NCBI GenBank assembly: GCA_003023195.1
Contig: PXRX01000035.1
Location: 1 to 58,830 of the forward strand
Source: Halobacteriales archaeon QS_8_69_26
GTDB lineage: Archaea > Halobacteriota > Halobacteria > Halobacteriales > SW-7-71-33
Reading direction: 5' to 3'
Length of the DNA stretch: 58,830 nt
The notes below the pieces were generated by a model that ran no database searches, was not told the origin of the DNA, and was given only the letters and a program-made list of their open reading frames with translations. This document shows positions 6,074-14,509 of the stretch, piece after piece. The translations under genes and the position numbers were made by a program. The first letter of the stretch is position 1, and the number at the start of each line of letters is the position of its first letter.

Positions 6074-8623
6074 ATGAGCCACTCCCGGGGACCCGACGGG
6101 GGCGACGACCCCGCCGACCCGACGCCCTACGCCGTCGAACCGCCACCTGCGCCGGACGATCCGGAGGCCTGGTACGCGCCGGACGTCCGCGACCAGTACG
6201 AGGTCCACCCGGGCGTCGTGGCGACGATTCGCGCGCGTGAGGGCGAGGGCTTTCGCTACGAGGTGCGCGAGCCACGCCTGACCCCGGAGGACCGGGCGGC
6301 GCTCGACCGGGTCGAGGACCACTTCGCGGACGCATCGCTGGGCCGGCCCCTGACGCGGGAGGGCACCCGCGAGCGGATGCGGGCCGGGTTCGACGGGAAG
6401 TACCGGCGGGCGATCGACCGCCTGGTCGACGCCGGCCCCGAGAGCAGGCGTCGGATCGACTACCACGCCCTGCGGGACCTGAAGTGCCTGGGCGAGTTGA
6501 CGCCGCTGGCGCTGGACGACCGCATCGAGTCCGCCGACGCCGGCGCGGGGGGCGAGCGGGCGGTCGACGCCCCCGGCCGCGGCGGGCCGGACCGGCAGGC
6601 AGGGGTCGACGAGACCAACGTGACGCGCATCGAGGGCGAACCAGAGGCGGGGATCACCCGGATCGAGGACCGGGATCGCGGGTCCGCTTCCCAGGGTGGG
6701 GGATCCCGGGAGGAGACTCCGGACGCCGGGGGGGACGACGACCGTCCGCCGGCCGACCGCCTGGTGGTCCACACCGCCGACTACGCGCCGGCGGTGACCG
6801 ACCTGCCGCCCGACCCCGCCCACATCGACCGGTTCGTCGCCGAACGCCTCGACAGCTACCGGGTTCCCTTCCGGGGATTCGAGGTGCCCGTCGTCGTCTA
6901 CCGGGACAACCTTCTGGGGGCCGACCCGTTCGCCGCGAAGTACGCCGTCCTCGAACCGGACCTCCTCCCGGGGGACCGCGACCTGGTCGCGGAGTGCAAG
7001 GAACGGATCTGGGAGGGCAACGTCGAGGGCGTCGTCGAGGACCGCGGGGCGTTCGTCCGCGAGCGTGCCCGCCAGTTCTTCTCCCGACAGCTCACCGCCC
7101 GCAACACCCGGGCGTGGCTGGACGCGGCGGCCCACCGGGTGCGGACGGCGCTGTCGAGCTACGGGGTCGGCGTTCCGCCGGTCGACGACCGGTACGCCGA
7201 GGACCGCCTGACCGACCTGGTCTACTACGTCCTGCGGGACTTCGTCGGCGAGGGCAAGTTGACGGTGCCGGTCCGGGACCCCAACCTGGAGGACATCGAG
7301 GCCAACCGAGTCGGGGAACGGGTGAAGGTGGTCCCCCGGGACTCCATCGCCCACGACGGCCGGATGCCGACGAACCTCGTCTTCGAGGACGAGTCCGAGT
7401 TCGTCAACGTCGTCACCCAGCTCGCCGCGTCGGACGGCACCGAACTCAACGCCTCGAACCCGAGTGCGAAGGTGAACCTCCGGCCCGAGGAGGTCAGCGA
7501 GGACGTGACGATCCGGTGTGCGGTCGCGCTCCCGGTCATCAGCGAGGACGGCCCGCACGTCTCCATCCGGAAGCAGGCCCCCGACGCGATGACCCCCGTC
7601 GACCTGGTCCAGCGGGACAGCCTCTCGACCGAACTCGTGGCCCTGCTCTGGCAGGTCTACGAGCACCACGGGGTCGTCCTCTTCTCCGGGCCGACGGGCG
7701 TCGGCAAGACGACGCTGATGAACGCCCACATGCCGTTCGTCCCCTTCGGCGACCGCCCCATCAGCATCGACGAGGGGTCCCGGGAGGTCCGGCTCCCCCA
7801 CGAGACGGGCGTCTCCCTCACCACGCGGGACCACGAGTCCGACCACAAGCGCGTCTCGATGGCCGACCTGATGACCGAGTGCAACTACCTCAACCCGGAC
7901 GTCGAGGTCATCGCCGAGATCAACACCCCCGCCTCCTTCGAGACGTTCGCCGAGTCGCTGAACACCGGTCACGGGGTGATCGGCACCACCCACGCCGACG
8001 ACGTCGAGACGCTGGTCAACCGGGTGGTCGAGCAGGGACTCCCGACCTACCTCCTCCGGGAACTGGACCTGGTGGTGTTCCCCAGGCACGTCGACGGCGA
8101 GCGTTACGTCGGCGAGGTCGTCGAGTTCCTCTCCGAACCCGAGTACCGCGCCGTGGAGGGTGGGTCGGGCCACGGGACGATACACAAGGACGGGACGACC
8201 ATCTACTGGAACACGGTCGCACGCCGGACGCCCGGCGGCGAGTTCCGCTTCGACTACGAACCGGGTGCCAGTGCCACGGCCACCGCGGCCGACGGCGGCC
8301 CCCGCGACGCCGACCGCGGAGGCGAGGGCGACGGCCGCAGGGCCGAGGGTGCCGATCGCGGAGCGGAGGCCGCCAACCGCGGGATGGAGGACGTCGACTC
8401 CCGCGGGATCCGCTTCTTCGATCGGCTGGCCGACCGGACCGACCGCACGACGGCGGAGGTGGAGGCGGAGTTCCGCCGGAAGCACCGGTACGTCGAGTAC
8501 CTCGTGCGTGAGGGGGTCGACGACTTCGACGCGCTCTACGAGTTCCTGGCCGACCTCCGCACCGACGAGGCCGCCACCGTCGAGCGGATCCGCCTGCAGG
8601 ACGACGACGGGGGCGAGCGATGA
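6074..8623 (+). CDS. Type II/IV secretion ATPase, PilB/TadA-like pilus assembly motor
   Basis: An 849-residue cytoplasmic motor ATPase of the archaeal PilB family, which drives assembly of type IV pilus-like fibres. A charged, variable N-terminal third (1-270) precedes the N2 and catalytic domains. Walker A SGPTGVGKTT lies near residue 538. The Walker B/Asp-box region reads VEVIAEINTP, and the His box reads GVIGTTHADD. A low-complexity stretch of roughly 700-770 precedes a helical C-terminus. The ATG at 6074 is chosen because upstream sequence is AT-rich and noncoding in character. Its stop overlaps the start of the platform gene by ATGA, so the two are translationally coupled. This is the first gene of a seven-gene operon. 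Confidence 0.9.
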   Translation: MSHSRGPDGGDDPADPTPYAVEPPPAPDDPEAWYAPDVRDQYEVHPGVVATIRAREGEGFRYEVREPRLTPEDRAALDRVEDHFADASLGRPLTREGTRERMRAGFDGKYRRAIDRLVDAGPESRRRIDYHALRDLKCLGELTPLALDDRIESADAGAGGERAVDAPGRGGPDRQAGVDETNVTRIEGEPEAGITRIEDRDRGSASQGGGSREETPDAGGDDDRPPADRLVVHTADYAPAVTDLPPDPAHIDRFVAERLDSYRVPFRGFEVPVVVYRDNLLGADPFAAKYAVLEPDLLPGDRDLVAECKERIWEGNVEGVVEDRGAFVRERARQFFSRQLTARNTRAWLDAAAHRVRTALSSYGVGVPPVDDRYAEDRLTDLVYYVLRDFVGEGKLTVPVRDPNLEDIEANRVGERVKVVPRDSIAHDGRMPTNLVFEDESEFVNVVTQLAASDGTELNASNPSAKVNLRPEEVSEDVTIRCAVALPVISEDGPHVSIRKQAPDAMTPVDLVQRDSLSTELVALLWQVYEHHGVVLFSGPTGVGKTTLMNAHMPFVPFGDRPISIDEGSREVRLPHETGVSLTTRDHESDHKRVSMADLMTECNYLNPDVEVIAEINTPASFETFAESLNTGHGVIGTTHADDVETLVNRVVEQGLPTYLLRELDLVVFPRHVDGERYVGEVVEFLSEPEYRAVEGGSGHGTIHKDGTTIYWNTVARRTPGGEFRFDYEPGASATATAADGGPRDADRGGEGDGRRAEGADRGAEAANRGMEDVDSRGIRFFDRLADRTDRTTAEVEAEFRRKHRYVEYLVREGVDDFDALYEFLADLRTDEAATVERIRLQDDDGGER

Positions 8624-10680
8624 CCGGTAGCGGGCGTCCGGGAGGAAGTGGATCCGACCGGGGGGACTCCCCGGCGGACGCCCGGGCGGACGAGGACCGC
8701 TCGGTCACCGACGGCGGGGCGCCGGTCGCCGGCGCCCGGTCCGGGGGCGGCGAGTCCGTGGGCGAGGAGTCGACGGGCGGGTTCGCGCGACCGGACCTGC
8801 CGTCCGGCGGTCGGCTCTCGGTCCTCGACAGGGGCCTGTACGCGCTGTTCTCGCGCCACGCCGACGACCGCCGGCACGACGCGGACCGCCGGTCGTACCG
8901 TGGCACGGACCTGCGGATCGGCTTCGAGGTCTACCTCTCGCGGGTCTACGGGGCCTCGTGGGGGGTCTGCCTGCTCGGTGCCGCCCTCGGGTTCGTCGCC
9001 GTGATGGTGTTGCCACGGGGGACCGCGACCGCACTGGTGGAGTTCGTCCACTCCGGGGTACCGGTACTCGACCGGGTTCCCCTCGGCGGGGTCCCCCGGA
9101 GTTACCCCGCCGTCGCCGCCGGGGTCGGTCTCGCGGCCGCCGGGAAGCGACTGACGGTCCTGTTCGGCGGGCGGTACCTCACGTGGCGCGCGAGCGCACG
9201 CCGGGGGGAGATAGAGCGGACTCTCCCCGGGGCTGTCCGGTACCTGCGGGCGGTGTCGGTGGGGTGTACCGACCAGCGGACGATGCTCCGGAAGGTGGCC
9301 GAGAACCGGGAGGCCTACGGGCAGACGGCGGTCGCCTTCCGGAAGGCGCTGAACAACGCCGCGCTCACGGGGAGCCTCGACCGCGGGCTACGGGTGGTCG
9401 CCCGGGACACCCCGTCCCAGGAGGCGCTCTCGCCGTTCCTGCTGAAGTTCAGCGAGCACGCCGACCAGGGCGAGGACGCCCTGGCGAGCTACCTCCGGAT
9501 GGAGGCGCGGATGCTCGGCCACCGCCAGGATAGGGCCCGCGAACGGGCCGAGGGCTTCCTCGAACTGCTGGCGGAGGTGTTCATCGTCCTGCTGGTGTTG
9601 CCCGCACTGCTCGTCATCGTCCTGACGGTGATGAGTGTCCTCTCGCCGGGGCTGACCCGGGACTTCCACACCCCCCTGGGGAGCGTCGAGACCCGGGCCC
9701 TGCTCGTCTACACCAGCGCGCTGTTCGTCTGCTGGGTCGGCCTGGGGTCGGCCTGGCTGGTCGGGTCCCTTCGCCCGCCCGACCAGTCGGCACCGGACTA
9801 CGACCGGCCGCCGGGGCTGGCCACCCTGCGAACGGCGGCGATAAACCCAGCCAGCGCCGTCGTCGTGGTCGCGCCCGCGACGGCCGTGGTCGCCGGACTG
9901 CTGTGGCTGCTGGACTACGACCCCGTGAACGTCGCGCTCCTGGGCTACGCGGCCTTCGCCGTCCCGGTCGGGGCCGTGGCGGTCCGGCGGGCCCGCCTGG
10001 ACGACGCGAAGGACCGCGAAATCAAGGACTTCGTCCACGCAGTCTCGGGGCACGTCAGCCTCGGGCGGCCGTTCTCGGAGGCAGTCGCGCTTGTCGCCCG
10101 CGAGGTGGACCTCGGAGCCCTCGAGGAGGACGTCAACGACCTCGCGTTCAACGCCAACCTCACCACCAGGGAGGGCGAACTCCGGCGGGCCGCGCTCGAC
10201 CGCTTCGTCGACCGGGTCGGCACCCCCCTGGCCGAGCAGACCATCGGCCTCGTGACCGGCGCCCTGGACGCCGGCAGCGACACCGGCGAGGTGTTCGACG
10301 CGGTCCAGACGGAGGTCGGGCGGCTCTACCACGAGAAGAAGTCGCTGCGCTCGTCGATGCTCGTCTACGTCGCCGTCGGCTGGACCACCGCCCTGCTCGT
10401 CGTCGGGATCATGGTCGCGGTCAACGGCTACGTCCTCGACGGGTTCGCACAGCTCTCGGCGGTGTCGGACTCGGGGGCTGGAGCGGGGATGGCCCTGAGT
10501 CCCGACGCCATCGACCCGCCCCGCGAGCGGTACCGCTTCTACGTCGTCACCCAGGCGACGATGCTGTCCTGCGGGTGGTTCGCCGGCGCCGCCTCCCGGG
10601 GCACGTACGAGGCGTTGCTCCACTCCGGGACGCTGGTACTGGTCGCCTACTTCGTGTTCGCGGGGGTGGGGATGATATGA
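8620..10680 (+). CDS. Type II secretion F-family platform protein, PilC/TadC-like
   Basis: A 686-residue polytopic membrane protein that should form the inner-membrane platform on which the PilB-like ATPase acts. After a disordered acidic N-terminus (1-90) there are two T2SF modules. The first runs from about 170 to 330, with the GAVRYLRAVSVGCTDQ helix and the hydrophobic LLAEVFIVLLVLPALLVIVL. The second runs from about 465 to 610 with VHAVSGHVSLGRPFSEAV. Additional membrane spans lie near 110-135, 355-380, 410-450, 590-615 and at the C-terminus (LVAYFVFAGVGMI). Its start overlaps the ATPase stop, and its stop overlaps the next start. Confidence 0.9.
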   Translation: MTGSGRPGGSGSDRGDSPADARADEDRSVTDGGAPVAGARSGGGESVGEESTGGFARPDLPSGGRLSVLDRGLYALFSRHADDRRHDADRRSYRGTDLRIGFEVYLSRVYGASWGVCLLGAALGFVAVMVLPRGTATALVEFVHSGVPVLDRVPLGGVPRSYPAVAAGVGLAAAGKRLTVLFGGRYLTWRASARRGEIERTLPGAVRYLRAVSVGCTDQRTMLRKVAENREAYGQTAVAFRKALNNAALTGSLDRGLRVVARDTPSQEALSPFLLKFSEHADQGEDALASYLRMEARMLGHRQDRARERAEGFLELLAEVFIVLLVLPALLVIVLTVMSVLSPGLTRDFHTPLGSVETRALLVYTSALFVCWVGLGSAWLVGSLRPPDQSAPDYDRPPGLATLRTAAINPASAVVVVAPATAVVAGLLWLLDYDPVNVALLGYAAFAVPVGAVAVRRARLDDAKDREIKDFVHAVSGHVSLGRPFSEAVALVAREVDLGALEEDVNDLAFNANLTTREGELRRAALDRFVDRVGTPLAEQTIGLVTGALDAGSDTGEVFDAVQTEVGRLYHEKKSLRSSMLVYVAVGWTTALLVVGIMVAVNGYVLDGFAQLSAVSDSGAGAGMALSPDAIDPPRERYRFYVVTQATMLSCGWFAGAASRGTYEALLHSGTLVLVAYFVFAGVGMI

Positions 10681-11462
10681 CGGGTGAGCGACCGCGGACG
10701 GGGCCGGACCGGTCCGGTGGTGGCGGTGCAGGGAAGGCGACACCGGGTGCGATCCGCGCCCAGTCGAACGTCGTCGGCGTCGCCATCCTCCTCGGGTTGA
10801 CCGTCGTCGCCATGGGCGCACTGACGGCGGGCATCGGCGCGGTCGTCGAGGAGAACGCCGCGACCGCCGACGCCCACCGGGTGTCCGACGGGTTCGACCG
10901 GTCGCTCCGGCCGGTCGAGACCACCGGGGCTCACCGCGGCCGCGTCTCCTTCGCCGAGGGGACGCTCCGCACCGTCGAACGGGACCTGCGGGTGATCGGT
11001 GACGGGACGACCCACACCGTCCAGGTGGACGCGCTGGTCTACGAGGGGGACGGACACCGGGTGGCCTTCCTCGCCGGCGCCATCGTCCGCGGGACCGCCC
11101 CCGGAGCGGTGATGGAGCGCCAGCCACCGATTACGGCCTCCCGGGGATCCGGCGGGGTGCTCGTGGTCGGCGCCCCGAAACTGAACGCATCGCCGGTCGC
11201 CCGGTCGGGGTCGGAGGTGAGCGCCACCCTCCACACCGACGTCACCCACGACCGGACCCGGCTTGGCGAGGGCGAGTACACCGTGGCGATCGAGACGGAG
11301 ACGCCCCGCGCCTGGGAGCGGGCGTTCGAACGACTCGGGGCGACCGTGGTCGCGACGGATCGCGACTTCGACGGCGACGGGGTCACGAGCGTGGTCGCCC
11401 GCTTCCCCGGCGACCGGGTCGCGTACCTGGTGGTCCACGACATGCGCCTGGAGGTGAGCTGA
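10677..11462 (+). CDS. Pilin-like exported protein with an archaeal type IV pilin N-terminus
   Basis: A 261-residue protein. Around residue 28 it has RAQSNVVGVAILLGLTVVA, a short basic region followed by a 22-residue hydrophobic segment. This is the archaeal class III (PibD-processed) pilin signal pattern, with likely cleavage close to AQ-SN. The remainder is a beta-rich extracellular domain (VDALVYEGDGHRVAFLAGAI) typical of haloarchaeal DUF7289-type pilin-like proteins. It is coupled to the platform gene by ATGA (10677-10680). It is the first of five consecutive small genes built alike, and probably a major or minor subunit of the fibre. Confidence 0.8.
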   Translation: MTGERPRTGPDRSGGGGAGKATPGAIRAQSNVVGVAILLGLTVVAMGALTAGIGAVVEENAATADAHRVSDGFDRSLRPVETTGAHRGRVSFAEGTLRTVERDLRVIGDGTTHTVQVDALVYEGDGHRVAFLAGAIVRGTAPGAVMERQPPITASRGSGGVLVVGAPKLNASPVARSGSEVSATLHTDVTHDRTRLGEGEYTVAIETETPRAWERAFERLGATVVATDRDFDGDGVTSVVARFPGDRVAYLVVHDMRLEVS

Positions 11463-11464
11463 CC

Positions 11465-12001
11465 GTGCGGGGATCCGAACGTCCGACCGTTGGGGGGCCC
11501 GACCGGGGAGCGGTGCCGGCCGTCGGCAAGGTCCTCGAAGCGGGCATCGTGGTGCTGTACGTCGGGCTGTTGACAACGTCGCTGTTCGGCGGCTACGTGA
11601 CCGACTACCGGGCGAGCGCCGGCGACGAACTCGCCGACCGCACGCTCGCGACGGCGAGCCACGAGGTCCGGAACGCGGTCCCGCCGGCCGCGACCGCGGC
11701 GCGGGCACACGTCCGGGTCGACCTCCCGGGGACCATCCGCGGGGAGAGCTACCGCATTGAGGCCGAGGGCGAGAGCCTGGTGCTGGACCATCCCGCCCGG
11801 GGCGTCGGTGGGCGGTCCCGCCTGGCGCTGCCCGACCGCGTGGACTCCGTGTCGGGGAGCTGGCACAGTCAGCGGCCCGCCGCGGTCCGGGTCGAGGGGA
11901 CCGGCGACGACCTGGCGGTACGGCTGGTCGCGGGCGAGGCGGCCGAGGACGGGCTCTCCGACGACGGATCCCGGCGCTCCGCGGGAGGTGACGGCCGGTG
12001 A
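11465..12001 (+). CDS. Small pilin-like membrane-anchored protein of the pilus operon
   Basis: A 178-residue protein with a GTG start 2 bases after the preceding stop. One hydrophobic segment near residues 24-46 (VLEAGIVVLYVGLLTTSLFGG) is followed by a helix and a beta-rich extracellular domain. It resembles the DUF7266-type proteins found in haloarchaeal secretion operons. The canonical cleavage motif is less clear than in its neighbours, so it may be an anchored minor component. Its stop overlaps the next start by GTGA. Confidence 0.75.
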   Translation: MRGSERPTVGGPDRGAVPAVGKVLEAGIVVLYVGLLTTSLFGGYVTDYRASAGDELADRTLATASHEVRNAVPPAATAARAHVRVDLPGTIRGESYRIEAEGESLVLDHPARGVGGRSRLALPDRVDSVSGSWHSQRPAAVRVEGTGDDLAVRLVAGEAAEDGLSDDGSRRSAGGDGR

Positions 12002-12687
12002 TCCGGGATTCCGGCCGCGGGCAGGCCAACCTCGCGGCCCTCGCGGTCGCACTCGTCGTCGTCACCGCGACGGCCGTCGCCGGCGTGGTGGTCGCGGACG
12101 GCGCCCTCGAACGGTCCGACCGGGACCCGGAGGACCGCCGGGTGGCGGTCGCGCTCTCGGAGCGCATCGTCAGCGGGTCCGGACCGCTCGCCAACCGGAC
12201 GAACGTCCTCGACGCCACTGCCGTCGAGGGCTTCGACGCCGCCACGCTCGCCGAGCGGTACCCGGTGGTCGGTGACGCGGACGTCAGGGTGGCCCTGGAC
12301 GGCGAGACCATCGCGGAACGGGGCGACCCGGTCGGGGGCACGACGGTCCGCCGGGTGGTGCTCGTCGAGCGCCGGGAGTCGGTCACCCTCACGCCGGACC
12401 TGACCGACCGGTCCGAGGTGACCCTCCCACGGCGCACGGGGTCGGTCGAGGTCCGCGTCGATCCCCCAGCGGGGACGACCGTCCGGACGGTGCGGGCGAA
12501 CGGGCGCGTGGTGTTGCACGACCCCTCTGGGCTGGACGGGACCTACGAGGTGAACGTCTCCCGCTTCGAGACGACCACGCTCGCCGTCGAGGCGAGCGGG
12601 AACCTCCCCCGGGGCAGCGTCGAGGTGACCTACTTCCCGGCCCGGACCACCAAGGGCCTGCTGGAGGTGACCGTGGATGCCGAGTAG
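11998..12687 (+). CDS. Pilin-like protein of the pilus operon (DUF7263-type)
   Basis: A 229-residue protein. It begins VIRDSGRGQANLAALAVALV, a short basic leader, a GQ processing-like site and a hydrophobic helix, as in archaeal prepilins. The exported part is Val- and Thr-rich and beta-like. The GTG start at 11998 overlaps the previous stop. Family placement rests on position and the N-terminal pattern rather than on a catalytic motif. Likely role: minor pilin or assembly factor. Confidence 0.75.
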   Translation: MIRDSGRGQANLAALAVALVVVTATAVAGVVVADGALERSDRDPEDRRVAVALSERIVSGSGPLANRTNVLDATAVEGFDAATLAERYPVVGDADVRVALDGETIAERGDPVGGTTVRRVVLVERRESVTLTPDLTDRSEVTLPRRTGSVEVRVDPPAGTTVRTVRANGRVVLHDPSGLDGTYEVNVSRFETTTLAVEASGNLPRGSVEVTYFPARTTKGLLEVTVDAE

Positions 12688-13117
12688 TCCGGGGCCGTCG
12701 GGGATCGGTGGACACGGCCGGGGCCAGTTGTCGCTCCCGGCCGTCGAGGCGGCCGCCGGCGTCCTCCTGATGTTCGGTGTGATCACCGCGTTCGCCCTCG
12801 GGACGCCCGCGGCCGACACCCGGGAACCACAGCTCGACGCCTACGCCGAGGACGCGGCCACCGTGCTGGCCGGCGAACCGCCGCGCCACCAGGGGGCGAC
12901 GCGGCTGGCCGAAGTCGCCCGCTCGGAGGAGACCTTCGAGCGCGAGCGCGACGCCCTGGAGCGGCGGGTCGAACGGATCCTCCCGGACAACCTGCTGTTC
13001 CGGGTGCGGACGCCCCACGGGTCGGTCGGCTACCGCCGGCCGGCCGGCGCGCCCGTCGGGTCGGCGACGGTCACGACGACGGGCGGCGACGTGACGATAT
13101 GGGTGTGGTACGCGTGA
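12677..13117 (+). CDS. Pilin-like protein of the pilus operon (DUF7262-type)
   Basis: A 146-residue protein with GHGRGQLSLPAVEAAAGVLL near the N-terminus, again a GQ-type prepilin signal followed by a hydrophobic helix. The exported part has a charged amphipathic helix (FERERDALERRVERIL) and a short beta region ending TIWVWYA. The ATG at 12677 overlaps the preceding gene by 11 bases. It is one of the smaller subunits of the set, compatible with a tip or minor pilin. Confidence 0.75.
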   Translation: MPSSPGPSGIGGHGRGQLSLPAVEAAAGVLLMFGVITAFALGTPAADTREPQLDAYAEDAATVLAGEPPRHQGATRLAEVARSEETFERERDALERRVERILPDNLLFRVRTPHGSVGYRRPAGAPVGSATVTTTGGDVTIWVWYA

Positions 13118-13758
13118 CCCGGAGCCGTGATCCCGGGGACGGATCGGCCACGGTTCGAGGAGTCGGGGAGCGATCCGGTCCGGAGCGCGACGGCCGGGGC
13201 GTCCGGTCGTTCCTGGTCGACGACCGGCGCGGCCAGCTCGTGCTGATGGCTGCCGGCGTCGTCGCGGTGGCGTTCGTGGCGCTCGTGGTCGCCTACCTCC
13301 AGTTGGGATACCACGCCGACGTCGAGGCGGCCGAACCCGACCCCGACCCCGGACGCAACGCCGAGCGTGTGCTCTCGCGGGCGGTCCACGAGGCCGCCCT
13401 CGCCAACCAGGGGCCCGACCGCAACGCGGTGGTCGCGGGGGCGCGGAGCTACTTGGACGGTCGGATCGAGACCCTCGAAGGCGCGCGAGTCGAGCGAGGG
13501 ACGGTCTACCGGGTCGAGTACAACGACACGGCGGCCGGGGGTTTCGCCGCCGACCGGTGCCCGGGTGGCCCCGGCCGCCGGTTCGGGCCCTGCACCGCCA
13601 GCGACGGGGTGATCACCCAGGAACGGGCCGGCGAGTACCACGTCGTCGCCGTCGCGTTCGACGTAACCGTCACCACCGACTCCGGGGAGGTGGAACTGAC
13701 CTTCGTGATCCGGGCGGTGGGGGGAACCGCTGAGTGGTTATGGCGTGGATATGCTTAG
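13114..13758 (+). CDS. Pilin-like protein, last gene of the pilus operon (DUF7261-type)
   Basis: A 214-residue protein. Residues 35-60 read DDRRGQLVLMAAGVVAVAF, the GQ-type prepilin signal plus hydrophobic helix. The exported region holds a possible disulfide pair (RCPGG and GPCTA). The GTG at 13114 overlaps the preceding stop by GTGA, the coupling used elsewhere in the operon, so it is preferred; an in-frame ATG at 13099 would add five residues. The gene ends just before an AT-rich islet, and the ordered operon stops here. Confidence 0.75.
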   Translation: MTRSRDPGDGSATVRGVGERSGPERDGRGVRSFLVDDRRGQLVLMAAGVVAVAFVALVVAYLQLGYHADVEAAEPDPDPGRNAERVLSRAVHEAALANQGPDRNAVVAGARSYLDGRIETLEGARVERGTVYRVEYNDTAAGGFAADRCPGGPGRRFGPCTASDGVITQERAGEYHVVAVAFDVTVTTDSGEVELTFVIRAVGGTAEWLWRGYA

Positions 13759-13764
13759 AATCGT

Positions 13765-14133
13765 CTACGTGGAGAACCCGACAACATAGACTGTACCATT
13801 ATATCGGATGTAATTGCTACTGCATTGCTCGTTGAGCCATCCCCGCTCTCGGTTGATTGTCTCCTGTGAGTACGACTGACTCAGATCCGTATCGTGGTTG
13901 GCTTTGAACTTGATTTCCTCACGAATTTTCGAGTTCTCGGGGAGACAGGAGAAACTGTCCGCGTCATCATTTACCGTGTCCCTTGCTTCCCCTATATTTA
14001 TTTGATGGCTCGATTCAACAGAATCCATTCCAAATAGGCACCCCGAAACCAAGGATAGACAGAGAATACAAACAATGAGAAAGGAGGTTTGAAATGGTAA
14101 CCTCTTTCCCATGCAGTTTCTTTTGACCGACAA
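13765..14133 (-). CDS. Secreted lipoprotein of AT-rich origin
   Basis: A 122-residue protein with a Sec-type signal (TSFLIVCILCLSLVSGC) ending in a lipobox Cys near residue 32, then a polar extracellular part with two further Cys. Internal Met8 is an alternative start. No family is recognised. It is much richer in Lys, Asn and Ile than surrounding proteins, and its DNA is visibly AT-rich, which suggests recent transfer. It faces the end of the pilus operon. Confidence 0.65.
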   Translation of the reverse strand: MSVKRNCMGKRLPFQTSFLIVCILCLSLVSGCLFGMDSVESSHQINIGEARDTVNDDADSFSCLPENSKIREEIKFKANHDTDLSQSYSQETINRERGWLNEQCSSNYIRYNGTVYVVGFST

Positions 14134-14353
14134 AATATATGCCTTCTGCTAATCTATCGATACGGCAATTAATTTAATAATAAATATAATTTATCTTAAG
14201 TATATTTTGACCGATTCTACCCAGCCGTCTCCATGGTAAGTAGGCACCTATTTAAAATACTTGGTAACCAAGGCCACAGTTATATAAGTATTCGCTGTAT
14301 TGGGATATTCGCATAGATCCAATCAAACAACAATACAACCAAAAAATTGAATA
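14134..14353. promoter_or_regulatory. AT-rich divergent promoter region
   Basis: This 220-base stretch is dominated by A and T, for example AATTTAATAATAAATATAAT, with several TATA-like sites facing both ways. It separates the lipoprotein gene from the truncated Tat peptide gene. No protein or RNA gene was found in it. Confidence 0.55.
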
Positions 14354-14509
14354 ATGAAAAGACGACAATTCGTGACGACTGCTACAAGTATAGCAGGGTT
14401 TGCCAGCGCATCAATAGTGCCATCAAAAACAGCTGCAGAAGTCAAAGATAAATTCCGATTAGATTTAAACGACGTGAATTTCACTGAGATCCGAATTACT
14501 CCCGACTGA
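14354..14509 (+). CDS. Short Tat-signal peptide protein, probably a truncated gene
   Basis: ATG at 14354 encodes 51 residues beginning MKRRQFVTTATSIAGFASAS, a complete twin-arginine signal, with only about 20 residues after it. Composition is AT-rich up to about 14490, where the DNA turns GC-rich, and the stop falls 14 bases inside the convergent HEAT-repeat gene. This looks like the 5' end of an exported protein cut off at an island junction. A genuine 51-residue secreted peptide is possible. Confidence 0.55.
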   Translation: MKRRQFVTTATSIAGFASASIVPSKTAAEVKDKFRLDLNDVNFTEIRITPD

